A DNA stretch of 64,000 nt from an uncultured Burkholderiaceae bacterium (lineage in GTDB: Bacteria > Pseudomonadota > Gammaproteobacteria > Burkholderiales > Burkholderiaceae_B). Location: the NCBI GenBank assembly GCA_934525625.1, contig CAKSZL010000008.1, positions 1 through 64,000 on the forward strand, in the 5' to 3' direction. Position 1 is the first letter of the stretch, and each line of letters opens with the position of its first letter. A program made the position numbers and the translations under genes. Below the pieces are notes generated by a model, which worked only from the letters and a program-made list of their open reading frames with translations, searched no databases and had not been told where the DNA came from. This document shows positions 30,556 to 38,681 of this stretch, one piece after another.

Positions 30556-31158
30556 TTGGTTCAGGTAAAGAAGATAGAGGTCGAACAGTCGATCACGGCG
30601 GCAGCCTACGAACTATTCAAGGCGCATGGCTATTCAGGTACCCGCATGCCGCAAATCGCGAAGGCGGCCGGTATCTCCGCTTCCAACATCTACGTCTATT
30701 TCGATGCCAAGATCGACATCCTGATCTCGGTTTATGAAGCATGGTTCGCGGTACGGCTGGAACAGCTGAAAAAAGAAATCAAGCTGTGCCGGCGCCCGGA
30801 GGCCGCGCTCAAGAAGCTTTTTACCGCCATGTGGCGAGATTGGCCCGCCGCGGACAACGGCTTTTGCGGCATTCTCATCGAGGCGCTTTCCGACCGTGCG
30901 GTGCAAGACAAGTATTCCCCTCAGCTAAGAACCTCCATCGAGTCCACCTTGCGGAAAATGCTGGCGCAATGCTTGCCGGATGCCGACAGAAAAACGCATG
31001 GCGCCATTGCCAGCATGCTCATCATGGCTTTCGACGGCTATGCGCTTAATTATCATCTGCGCAAGGGGCAGATCGATTCGGATGACGACATCAAGGCGAT
31101 TTGCGACCTGATACTGGGGGCGCAGCCGAAGGCCAAGGCAAAAAAAAGCGGCGCATAA
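30556..31158 (+). CDS. TetR/AcrR-family transcriptional regulator
   Basis: A 200-aa regulator. The N-terminal HTH reads ITAAAYELFKAHGYSGTRMPQIAKAAGIS followed in the next stretch by NIYVYFDAKIDIL, the classic TetR YYHF-like helix. The C-terminal ligand domain is helical, with a Lys-rich tail. The only reasonable start is TTG at 30556, with AGGGGA at 30545-30550. It lies between the divergent NicX/hydrolase operon and the downstream ABC operon, both carrying a similar palindrome, so it probably represses both in response to the imported compound. Confidence 0.88.
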   Translation: MVQVKKIEVEQSITAAAYELFKAHGYSGTRMPQIAKAAGISASNIYVYFDAKIDILISVYEAWFAVRLEQLKKEIKLCRRPEAALKKLFTAMWRDWPAADNGFCGILIEALSDRAVQDKYSPQLRTSIESTLRKMLAQCLPDADRKTHGAIASMLIMAFDGYALNYHLRKGQIDSDDDIKAICDLILGAQPKAKAKKSGA

Positions 31159-31297
31159 CCGCTTCCAAGGCGTGGATGTAGTGATGGCCGAAGACGAGGC
31201 CGTCTTCATCCCGCAGTATCCCCGCGGCGCTTACACCCGATGCTAACCCTATTAGGGAATGTCCCCGCTTGGCACGCTTGCACGCGCTTAACACAAT

Positions 31298-31314
31298 ATC
31301 GAATATTAATCGTT
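31298..31314. promoter_or_regulatory. Candidate TetR operator, copy 2
   Basis: ATCGAATATTAATCGTT matches the palindrome at 30421-30437 at 13 of 17 positions, including CGAATAT and TCGTT. It lies 20 bp before the chosen start of the ABC ATPase gene, where binding would block transcription. Confidence 0.5.
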
Positions 31315-31333
31315 ATTGATGCGGCGGACGTGC

Positions 31334-32788
31334 ATGCAGCTAGAGATCGAGAACGTCACGAAGAGATTTGCACGCGCCAAGGCGCTGGACGACGTGTCGT
31401 TGTCCGCGTCGGGCGGGCAGGTATTGGCGTTGCTGGGTGAAAACGGCGCGGGTAAATCCACACTCATCAAGATCCTTGCCGGCATACACAAACCGGACAG
31501 CGGGCGGATACTCATGGATGGCGTGCCGGTGCGGTTCGAGACGCCGGCGCAGGCCATGTCCGCGGGAGTGGTCCTGGTGCCGCAGGAACTTCGCGTCGTT
31601 CCCCAGCTTTCCGTGGCCGAAAACATCCTGCTCGGGCAACTGCCTGTGCGTCGCCTGGCCGGCATACTGCCGGCGCTGGATCACACGGCCTTGCGTGAGC
31701 GGGCGGCTCGAATTCTGGAGCAAGCCGGCATCGAGCTGGAGCCGGACGGTAAAACCGGCGAATTGGATTTCGCCTCCCGGCAACTGGTTGTCATCGCGCG
31801 CGCGTTGAGCCGGCAGGCGCGCCTGCTGATTCTGGACGAACCAACGGCATCGTTGGAGCGCAGAAAAGTCGAGCGGCTTTTCGACGTCATTCGCCGCCTA
31901 CGCGCGCAAGGGGTAGCCATCATCTATATCTCCCATCGCTTGGAAGAGATCGGGCAGTTGGCCGATGCTTGCGTGATTCTGCGGGACGGAAAGGTGTCGG
32001 CGACGCTGGGGGCGCCGCCGTATCCCCATGACGTGCTGGTCAAGGCCATGACGGGCCGCGACATGCTGGATGCGAAAACCGCTGTACGTACGGCGGGCCG
32101 CCACACCGCGTCTGTCGTGCTGGGCGACCGGGAAATTCCATGTTTTGAGCGGCAGATTCTGGGCCTTGGCGGTTTGCTGGGAAGCGGCGCCACCGCGGCG
32201 CTGCATCGCATCTTCGGCTCCGACTTGCGTACCCATGCGGCCATGTCGGGCCGTGGAACGCGCGAAACCATCCGGCGCGGCATCGGCCTGGTGCCCGGAG
32301 AGCGGGCGCGAGCTTTGGTGATGTCGCTGTCCATACGGGACAACATCGTGCTGCCTCATCTGGATCAGTTCAACAAACGCTTCGGCCGGGACGAAGCGCG
32401 TATCGACGCCGTCGTGACGGCCTTGATGGAAACATTCGACATCCGTCCGCGAGACGCGTACATGCCGGTAGGGCAGCTTTCCGGAGGCAATCAGCAAAAG
32501 GTGGTGTTCGCCAAATGGGTAGCCGGCAAGCTTGAATTGCTGCTGCTGGACGAGCCGACGAACGGCATAGACATCGCCGCGAAAAAACTCATCCATGCAT
32601 ACGTCGGCCAGTTCGCGGAAAAAGGAGGCAGCGTCATCCTGTCGTCCACCGATTTGCCCGAACTGCTGAGCCTGAGCGACCAGATCGTCGTCATGCGCCA
32701 GGGCGCTTACGTAGGCAGCATGAAAAAAGACGAGGTCGATGCCTCGTTCGGTGAACAGAAACTGCGCAACTTATTGGGAATCGGCTGA
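31334..32788 (+). CDS. Sugar-type ABC importer ATPase, RbsA/MglA class (two ABC domains)
   Basis: A ~484-aa duplicated ATPase. The first domain has Walker A GENGAGKST, the signature-position block LDFASRQLVVIARALS and Walker B LLILDEPTASLE. The second has the usual weak P-loop-like GLGGLLGSGATAA, then LSGGNQQKVVFAKWV and LLLLDEPTNGID. The signature of the first domain (LDFASRQ) is degenerate. The frame also opens at 31319 (ATG) and 31316 (TTG); the ATG at 31334 matches the family N-terminus MQLEIENVTKRF. It overlaps the permease gene by 1 bp. Carbohydrates are the family norm, but the neighbours point to a heterocycle or its conjugate. Confidence 0.88.
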   Translation: MQLEIENVTKRFARAKALDDVSLSASGGQVLALLGENGAGKSTLIKILAGIHKPDSGRILMDGVPVRFETPAQAMSAGVVLVPQELRVVPQLSVAENILLGQLPVRRLAGILPALDHTALRERAARILEQAGIELEPDGKTGELDFASRQLVVIARALSRQARLLILDEPTASLERRKVERLFDVIRRLRAQGVAIIYISHRLEEIGQLADACVILRDGKVSATLGAPPYPHDVLVKAMTGRDMLDAKTAVRTAGRHTASVVLGDREIPCFERQILGLGGLLGSGATAALHRIFGSDLRTHAAMSGRGTRETIRRGIGLVPGERARALVMSLSIRDNIVLPHLDQFNKRFGRDEARIDAVVTALMETFDIRPRDAYMPVGQLSGGNQQKVVFAKWVAGKLELLLLDEPTNGIDIAAKKLIHAYVGQFAEKGGSVILSSTDLPELLSLSDQIVVMRQGAYVGSMKKDEVDASFGEQKLRNLLGIG

Positions 32789-33777
32789 TGAACGGCAAGG
32801 CTTTGGCGGCGGCCGCCGCAGGCAGGAATCAAGGACAGGGCGGATGGGGCAAGACCCTGGCCGGCCAGATACCCGTTTTGGTGCTGGTCGTGCTCTGCAT
32901 CTTCTCGGCATTGATGTCCGACCGTTTCATTTCATCGGCCAACATCACCAATGTGCTGCTGCAAGCATCGGTTCTGGCCGTCGTCACCATAGGCATGACC
33001 TATGTGGTGGTAGGCGGCGGCTTCGATTTATCCGTCGGCTCCATCGTGGCGCTTTCCGGCTGTATCGCCGCGGAGGTCATGCTGTCGGCGGGCTTGTTTG
33101 CCGGCGTGCTTGCGGGAACGCTGTCGGGCGTCGTCGTCGGTATCGTCAATGGCTACGTCATCGCCCGTATCGGGGTCAGTCCGTTCATCACGACCTTGGG
33201 CACGATGGTGCTCGTTCGGGGCGTGGTGCTGCTGATCACGGGGGGCTCGCCCGTCGTCGGTGAAGAAGGCCTGCCGCAGGCGTTCGTCGATTTCGGGACG
33301 GGACGTTTTTACGGCGTGCCGTATCTCGTCATTACCGCGGCGCTTGCGTTCATCGTGTTCGCCTGGATACTGCATCGCACGGCGTTCGGGACGCGGGTTT
33401 ACGCAATAGGCGGCAACAAGGAAGCGGCCTTTTTGTCCGGCCTGCCCGTCAATCGCGTCACGATCGCCAACTATGCCATTTGCGGACTGACGGCGGCGCT
33501 GGCCGGCGTGATGCTGGCCGCCCGCTTGCAGTCGGGCCAGCCGACGGCGGGCGAGTTCTACGAACTGACGGTGATCGCCGCCGTCGTGCTGGGCGGCGCC
33601 GCGCTGCATGGCGGCGAAGGCAAGCTATACAAGTCGATGGTGGGCGTGCTCATCATGACCATACTGGCCAACAGCCTGAACCTGATGGGCGTGGACAGCT
33701 ACTGGCAACGGGTGGCCATGGGACTGGTCATCATCCTGGCGGCGGCCGCAGACCAAATGCGCCACAGCCACAAATAA
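32788..33777 (+). CDS. Sugar-type ABC importer permease, RbsC class
   Basis: A 329-aa inner-membrane permease with about eight to ten hydrophobic helices. Family blocks: NVLLQASVLAVVTIGMTYVVVGGGFDLSVGS, then GVSPFITTLGTMVLVRG, then YAIGGNKEAAFLSGLPV. Start and ATPase stop overlap (TGATG). It should form a homodimeric pore with the two-domain ATPase. Confidence 0.92.
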   Translation: MNGKALAAAAAGRNQGQGGWGKTLAGQIPVLVLVVLCIFSALMSDRFISSANITNVLLQASVLAVVTIGMTYVVVGGGFDLSVGSIVALSGCIAAEVMLSAGLFAGVLAGTLSGVVVGIVNGYVIARIGVSPFITTLGTMVLVRGVVLLITGGSPVVGEEGLPQAFVDFGTGRFYGVPYLVITAALAFIVFAWILHRTAFGTRVYAIGGNKEAAFLSGLPVNRVTIANYAICGLTAALAGVMLAARLQSGQPTAGEFYELTVIAAVVLGGAALHGGEGKLYKSMVGVLIMTILANSLNLMGVDSYWQRVAMGLVIILAAAADQMRHSHK

Positions 33778-33815
33778 TCTTTCAACCCGCGGAACATCAT
33801 TCCCAGGAGACGCTC

Positions 33816-34754
33816 ATGAAACTTTTTTCCAGCAGTCTGGCTGCCATCTTGCTGGCCGGCGTCACGTCTTTCGGTTCAGCGCTGGCCGACGACAAGCCCG
33901 TCATCGGCGTGTCGATGGCATCCGACGTGAATCCGTTCTACATCGCCATGAAGAAAGGCATAGAGCAGCGCGCGGCGGAGGTCGGCGCCAAAGTCGTCTT
34001 CGTAACCGCCAACGAAGTCGTCGCCCAGCAGGTCAGCGGCTTGCAGGACTTGGTGGCGCAAAAGGTGGACGGCATACTGGTTTCTCCCATCGACGCGGTC
34101 GCCGTGCGCAGCGGCTATGAAACCGCGGCCAAGGCGGGCATTCCCGTCATCTCGGTTGCGCGGCATGCCGATACCCCTCACCAGTCGGCGTTCGTCACCA
34201 TGGACGAAAAGAAGGTCGGCGCCGACATTGCCAATTGGCTGCTCAAGGCCATAGGCGGCAAGGGCGAGATCGCCATGATTACCGGCCCAGCCGGTTCCGC
34301 TACCTTCCGCAATACCGCCGCTGGTTTCGACACCGTGCTGGAACAGTATCCAGACGTCAAGGTGGTCATGCGCAAGGATGCGCCGTTGACGCGGGAGGCC
34401 GGCTTGAAGCTGGCCGAGGACGCCCTGATCGCGTATCCCAACCTGAAAGGCATTTATGCCGCCAACGACGAGCTGGCGTTGGGCGCGGTGCAGGCCGTCG
34501 CCAGCGTGGGCAAGAAAGGGCAGGTTGTCGTTACCGGCCTGAACGGCATCCCGCCGGCGCTGCGCGCGGTCAAGGCCGGCGATCTGGGGTTGACGGTGGA
34601 GCTCAACCCGGTTGCGTGGGGGCGCCTGGCGGTAGACACCATGATTGATTACCTGAAGGGCGTGAAGCCGGACGGTAACGTGGCGATCAAGCACGTGCTG
34701 ATCGACGGCTCGAATGTGGATGAGGCCTTGAGCAAGGGGGCGAAGGCGAACTGA
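33816..34754 (+). CDS. Sugar-type ABC importer binding protein, RbsB class
   Basis: A 312-aa periplasmic binding protein (Peripla_BP_4). The ATG at 33816 has AGGAGA at 33805-33810 and gives a Sec signal (MKLFSSSLAAILLAGVTSFGSALA). The mature protein begins DDKPVIGVSMASDVNPFYIAMKKGIEQRA, typical of ribose-binding protein relatives; YAANDELALGAVQA and VTGLNG are also family blocks. It is the third gene of the importer. The ligand is unknown. Confidence 0.9.
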   Translation: MKLFSSSLAAILLAGVTSFGSALADDKPVIGVSMASDVNPFYIAMKKGIEQRAAEVGAKVVFVTANEVVAQQVSGLQDLVAQKVDGILVSPIDAVAVRSGYETAAKAGIPVISVARHADTPHQSAFVTMDEKKVGADIANWLLKAIGGKGEIAMITGPAGSATFRNTAAGFDTVLEQYPDVKVVMRKDAPLTREAGLKLAEDALIAYPNLKGIYAANDELALGAVQAVASVGKKGQVVVTGLNGIPPALRAVKAGDLGLTVELNPVAWGRLAVDTMIDYLKGVKPDGNVAIKHVLIDGSNVDEALSKGAKAN

Positions 34755-34803
34755 GGACTGCGAATGCAAGGCTCCTTTTAGTGTCAACAGGACACTAGGC
34801 CGG

Positions 34804-34831
34804 TAACCCGGCGGCATTCGACGCCGGGTTA
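34804..34831. terminator. Hairpin between convergent RbsB-like and Rieske genes
   Basis: A perfect 10-bp stem (taacccggcg / cgccgggtta) with an 8-nt loop, between two convergent genes. No U-tract follows, so it may be a weak or factor-assisted terminator. Confidence 0.5.
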
Positions 34832-34856
34832 TTGATGCCAGCATGCGCCATTCGCA

Positions 34857-36179
34857 TCAATTGTCCGCGTCCGCTGTCGCCGAGGCATTGCTGCCGTGTA
34901 CCTGGAAGAATGTGGAGTTCTGCATGGGCTGGCCCACCGCCTCCTCGTAGGCGCGCCGCACTTCTTCCGGCTGGCCGGCTTGCACGAAGAAGTCTCTCAG
35001 GAAAGGTCCCAGCAGCGGGTGCGCATTCATTTCGGCGCGCGGCAGGCCGTGGAGCATTTCTTCCCGGCAAGCCGAGGGCAGGGGGACGTCGACGTTCTGC
35101 TCGGGGTCGAAGCACTGCGCCTTGAGCGGCTTGCCTTCCCGCATGGCTTCGATCTCCTTGAAGTAGCGGTTGCGCATCATGACGATGCCCAGGTCGCTTT
35201 GGCCCAGCTTTTCGCGCGTGCGGTCGGTGATGGCGCCCTGGCCCACCCAGGCGACGAAGTCCTGGTTGGTGACGTGGGAGGTGATCCAGCGGCCGGTGGC
35301 GGGGTCTTTGATGGGGCCGTACCAGGAGGGGATTTTTTCCTGCACGTAGGGCTCCTGCTCGGTGGGCACCCGGCAGAACACCCAGATGACGCTCAGGGTG
35401 TTGCAATCGTCTATGGGCACGCGCCATTCGAATTGGTGCCCCAGGTAGAAACAGTTGGGCCACAAGACCATGCGGCCTATCGTCCAGAGCGGATTGTCTT
35501 CCGTTTCGCCGGCGCGCACGCGCTTGTACAGGAAGCCGAGGTCGATTTCCTCGAACTTGAGCTTCAGGTGGGTGGGCACGTAAGGCCCGTCTATGCCGTT
35601 GAGCCGCATGCCCCAGTTGTTGTGGTTCCACTCGAAGTGGATGGGGTCTATGGAGTTTTCCTGGCATTGCAGCCAGTTGCAGGGAATCTCGGCGAACACG
35701 GCCTGGGCGAAGCCGTTCTTGTAGTTGAAAATATCCCAGTCGGGCAGCAGCGGCGCCGGTTGCGGGCCCATGTAGGCCCACAGCATGCCGGCCTTCTCTT
35801 GCACCGGGTAGGCCTTGATCCGGGTGTTGCGGCGCATGCGGGCTTGAGGGTCCACCGTTTCTTCGTACGGCTGGTGCGTGCATTGCCCGGTATGGTCGAA
35901 TTGCCAGCCGTGATAGGCGCAGCGCAGGCCGTCTTTTTCGATGATGCCGTAAGAGAGGTCGGCGCTGCGGTGCGGGCAATGGCGTTCCATCAGGCCGTAG
36001 TTGCCGCCCAGGTCTTTGTAAAGCACCAGGTCTTCGCCGAACAGGCGGATCGCCTTGATCGATTGATGGTCGAATTCGCTGGCGCCGGCCACGGGGTGCC
36101 AGTAGCGCCGCAACAGTTCTCCCATGGGCTTTCCGGGGCCGACTTCGGTCAGCATCCGGTTCTTTTCTTCGCTAAGCAT
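34857..36179 (-). CDS. Rieske non-haem iron aromatic ring-hydroxylating oxygenase
   Basis: A 440-aa oxygenase component of the phthalate/vanillate-type class with no small subunit. Rieske ligands are Cys68-x-His70 (HCPH) and Cys87-x2-His90 (CAYH). The mononuclear Fe(II) site has Asp178, His181 and His186 in SIDPIHFEWNH. The ATG at 36179 follows GGAGG by 7 nt and starts MLSEEKNRML, as in phthalate 4,5-dioxygenase relatives. No reductase gene lies next to it, so it must use one encoded elsewhere. It may hydroxylate or O-demethylate a substrate feeding the LigAB-like enzyme encoded upstream on the same strand. Its promoter region carries the 104-bp repeat. Confidence 0.9.
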   Translation of the reverse strand: MLSEEKNRMLTEVGPGKPMGELLRRYWHPVAGASEFDHQSIKAIRLFGEDLVLYKDLGGNYGLMERHCPHRSADLSYGIIEKDGLRCAYHGWQFDHTGQCTHQPYEETVDPQARMRRNTRIKAYPVQEKAGMLWAYMGPQPAPLLPDWDIFNYKNGFAQAVFAEIPCNWLQCQENSIDPIHFEWNHNNWGMRLNGIDGPYVPTHLKLKFEEIDLGFLYKRVRAGETEDNPLWTIGRMVLWPNCFYLGHQFEWRVPIDDCNTLSVIWVFCRVPTEQEPYVQEKIPSWYGPIKDPATGRWITSHVTNQDFVAWVGQGAITDRTREKLGQSDLGIVMMRNRYFKEIEAMREGKPLKAQCFDPEQNVDVPLPSACREEMLHGLPRAEMNAHPLLGPFLRDFFVQAGQPEEVRRAYEEAVGQPMQNSTFFQVHGSNASATADADN

Positions 36180-36529
36180 GTTCTGTCCTCCGTGCTTCGT
36201 TGGATAATTCCATTTCCAGATCAAACGATTACTTTGTCGGCTTCGCTTGCCGTACATTTGTACTGTCTGCGCTTCGCCTTCGCGTACTCGGTTGATCTGC
36301 AAATGGGATAGGGTGTTCAAATTTCGGACAAAAAGCTCCCCCGCGCGTCGATTCCCGAATAAGGGAAGACGCGGCGACCAGTGTGTTCAGTGGTGCCCGG
36401 CTATGCCCGGACTCGCCCTAGCATCGGGAGGGCGGGTTCGGGAAGATGGCGGTCTGTGCCGGCCTGCGCGGCCGAGCGGATGAATGGAGCCTGATGTAAG
36501 AGGGATATGGCGTGGCGGTGGTCTCCTGT
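36180..36529. other. Intergenic region with inverted-repeat element
   Basis: 350 bp between marR (ending at 36530) and the Rieske gene, both on the minus strand. The left third is the repeat element described separately. I recognise nothing in 36312-36529. Confidence 0.5.
36207..36309. repeat. MITE-like inverted-repeat element, copy 1
   Basis: A 103-bp sequence nearly identical (about a dozen differences by eye) to 48853-48956. Imperfect terminal inverted repeats are attccatttccagatcaaacg on the left and a degenerate complement on the right (cggttgatctgcaaatgggat). It lies 27 bp upstream of the Rieske gene start, within its promoter region. Confidence 0.8.
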
Positions 36530-37012
36530 CTAGGTGTTCTGCTGGGCGTTGTGCCCGATGATTTCGAGCAGCCTGAGCAGTTCTGCGATGTCTTTCTTCT
36601 TCATGCCTTTCAACAGCATGTGGTTGATTTCCTCGACCTGGGGCAGCAGTTCTTCCTTCAGCGCGCGCCCCTTTTTGGTCAGCGCGACACGTATGGAACG
36701 CTTGTCCTCGGTGTCCTTGGTCAGGGTGATCAGGCCTTGCTGTTCAAGCTTGCGCAGGGCGGCCAGCGTGGTGGGCTGGCTGACGCTCAGGCGCGCCGAA
36801 AGCTCGGACTGGGTAATGTCGTCTTCCTCCCAGAGAGAGCGGAGAAAGAACCACATGCCGTAGCTGACGCCTTTGCCACGCAGTCGGTCGTCCATAAGCG
36901 GTTTGATGCGGCGATGGTTCAGGCTGAGAAAATATCCGATGCTTTCGGATATGGAATAGCTGTGAATACGCTCGCCTTGTTTTGTTCTATAGGGCACGGA
37001 TGACGCCTCCAT
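36530..37012 (-). CDS. MarR-family transcriptional regulator
   Basis: A 160-aa winged-helix regulator: WEEDDITQSELSARLSVSQPT (HTH), LRKLEQQGLITL, and the wing TEDKRSIRVALTKKGR. The ATG at 37012 makes it overlap the SDR gene by 26 bp; a GTG at 36997 is preceded by GGAGG at 8 nt and would reduce the overlap to 11 bp. As last gene of the LigAB-like operon, it probably controls that operon and the divergent TRAP operon, perhaps through the palindrome at 39812-39837. Confidence 0.88.
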   Translation of the reverse strand: MEASSVPYRTKQGERIHSYSISESIGYFLSLNHRRIKPLMDDRLRGKGVSYGMWFFLRSLWEEDDITQSELSARLSVSQPTTLAALRKLEQQGLITLTKDTEDKRSIRVALTKKGRALKEELLPQVEEINHMLLKGMKKKDIAELLRLLEIIGHNAQQNT

Positions 37013-37766
37013 CGACCTTGAGCGCGGCCCCCGTGATGTACGAGGCGCGCTCGGATGCTAGAAAGCAGACGGCATCGGCGATTTCGCTGGGCAAGCCGAA
37101 TCGTCCGACGGGCAAGTCTGACAGTTTCTTCTGTGTATACGCATCTCGGCCCATGCTCGACGTAGCGGCTCCGGCGTCGAAACGATCGGTCTCGATACGC
37201 CCGGGAACAATAACATTAAGTAGTACGCCGTCGGCGGCGGCTTCGTCCGCCACGTACTTGAACAGGCCGGCGACGCCGGGCCGGGTGCCGACCGAGGAAA
37301 CCAGGTCTGGAATGGGCTCCTTGACCGAGCGCGACTGCACGGTCACGATGCGGCCCCATTTCCGCTGGCGCATGTACGGCACCACGAGTTTCAGCAAATG
37401 CCAGGCGGGAATCACGGTCATGTCGAACGCGCTGCGCAGATCGTCCGCGCTGATGTCGTTGAAGCCGCCGCGCTTGGGCGAGCCGCCGATGAACACCAGG
37501 ATGTCGATGGCCGAAAACCGGTCTAGCGCCGCCTGAACCAGATGGCGCAGGTCTTGCTCGCTGGAAACGTCGGCCTGGACGGCCAGTACGCGTTCCGGGC
37601 CGATGGCGTCGGCCAGTTCGGATGCGGTTTGCTCCAACTGCGCCGCGTTTCTGGCGCAGAGCACGATGTTGGCGCCCTCGCGGGCCAGGGCGAAGGCGCA
37701 TTCCCTGCCTATGCCCTTGCTGGACGCCGTCACGATGGCCGTACGGCCTGAAATACCCAAATCCAT
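36987..37766 (-). CDS. SDR-family protein lacking the usual catalytic Tyr and Lys
   Basis: A 259-aa short-chain dehydrogenase/reductase fold: nucleotide loop TASSKGIG (13-20), ARN near 38-40 and adenine-ring DV near 66. The catalytic Ser is at 145, but S-x12-Y-x3-K reads Ser158 instead of Tyr and Arg162 instead of Lys. A subfamily of such SDR proteins is known. The start overlaps the preceding stop (TAATG). It lies in the ring-cleavage operon; a dehydrogenase role on a diol or aldehyde is possible only with an altered mechanism, and a binding or scaffold role is the alternative. Confidence 0.83.
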   Translation of the reverse strand: MDLGISGRTAIVTASSKGIGRECAFALAREGANIVLCARNAAQLEQTASELADAIGPERVLAVQADVSSEQDLRHLVQAALDRFSAIDILVFIGGSPKRGGFNDISADDLRSAFDMTVIPAWHLLKLVVPYMRQRKWGRIVTVQSRSVKEPIPDLVSSVGTRPGVAGLFKYVADEAAADGVLLNVIVPGRIETDRFDAGAATSSMGRDAYTQKKLSDLPVGRFGLPSEIADAVCFLASERASYITGAALKVDGGVIRAL

Positions 37767-38671
37767 TATTCGTTCTCCGTCGTTGTATCGAGCGCCCGCG
37801 CCAGAAAAGTGGTGTCGCACAAGGCCTCGGGCGTCAGCCAGGGCGCGTCCCGGCCTGAGCGCATGGATTCGATGACGCGCATCAGGCCTTCCGGTGAAGG
37901 GTAGGGGCGCGACTGGAAGCGCTGGGCGTAATAGGCGCGGATGGCGCCGGCCTGCGCTTCGTCGACGAAGCCCAGGTGCCGCTGCAAATGGGGCGTTACG
38001 CTGTCCGATTCCTTGAACAGGCGCAGGGTGTCCAGGTAAGCGTTCACGACTTGCTGCACGAGTTCGGGCTGGGCGTCGCGCAGCCGGCGCGTGGTGGCGA
38101 CCACCGGCCCCTGGTAGCGCAGCTCGGCGCCCAGATCGGCCAGGGCGTGAATGCCGTGGGCGATGGCGCCGGCTATCTTGTAGTCCGCGGTCAGCACGCC
38201 CGCATCCAGCTTGCCTTCGGCCAGCGCTTCGTAGATGCGGGGATAGGTTTGGCAGGGCACGAGCTCTACGGCCTCGGCCACGCCCCATTGTTCCAGCATG
38301 CGCTTGGCGCTATAGCCGGTTTGCCCGGCCAGCGAGAGCACGCCCAAGCGGCCGCCTTGCAGTTGGGCGGGGCCGGAAACGCCGGCGCGCGCGAGGATGA
38401 ACAAGGCGGACTGCTGTTCGGCGGCCATCAGAATCAAAGGGTCGGCGCCGTCCAGCGCGGCCTGCACGATGGGCACGGTGCCGAACTCGGCGAACTGGTA
38501 CTCCTGGTTGAGCAGGCCTCTTGCGCCTTCCGGGCCGGCCGTTTCCTCGCGCACGATTCGCAGCTCCAGCCCGTGGCGCTCGAACACGCCCATGTCCCGG
38601 CCGATGACGCCCAGGCTTTGCGGAGTGGAGCGCAAGCCCAGCGCCCAGGTGACGGGTTTCAGCTTCGTCAT
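37766..38671 (-). CDS. NMT1/THI5-like solute-binding domain protein without signal peptide
   Basis: A 301-aa protein with the SsuA/THI5-like type 2 binding fold: WALGLRSTPQSLGVIGRDMGVFERHGLELRIV, then FAEFGTVPIVQAALDGADP, then LGVLSLAGQTGYSAKRML. It begins MTKLKPVTW with no hydrophobic leader, and no upstream in-frame start would supply one. A cytoplasmic location is therefore likely, which is unusual for this family outside THI5-type enzymes. It is the third gene of the LigAB-like operon, between ligB-like and the SDR gene. Function is unknown. Confidence 0.8.
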   Translation of the reverse strand: MTKLKPVTWALGLRSTPQSLGVIGRDMGVFERHGLELRIVREETAGPEGARGLLNQEYQFAEFGTVPIVQAALDGADPLILMAAEQQSALFILARAGVSGPAQLQGGRLGVLSLAGQTGYSAKRMLEQWGVAEAVELVPCQTYPRIYEALAEGKLDAGVLTADYKIAGAIAHGIHALADLGAELRYQGPVVATTRRLRDAQPELVQQVVNAYLDTLRLFKESDSVTPHLQRHLGFVDEAQAGAIRAYYAQRFQSRPYPSPEGLMRVIESMRSGRDAPWLTPEALCDTTFLARALDTTTENE

Positions 38672-38681
38672 GGCCGCGCTC

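Noticed and set aside
33480..33815. Upstream extension of the RbsB-like gene
   Set aside because: It overlaps the permease gene in another frame, while the ATG at 33816 has AGGAGA and a signal peptide.
34857..36320. Longer start for the Rieske oxygenase (487 aa)
   Set aside because: The extra N-terminal 47 residues are translated from the inverted-repeat element, and a good ribosome-binding site precedes the ATG at 36179.
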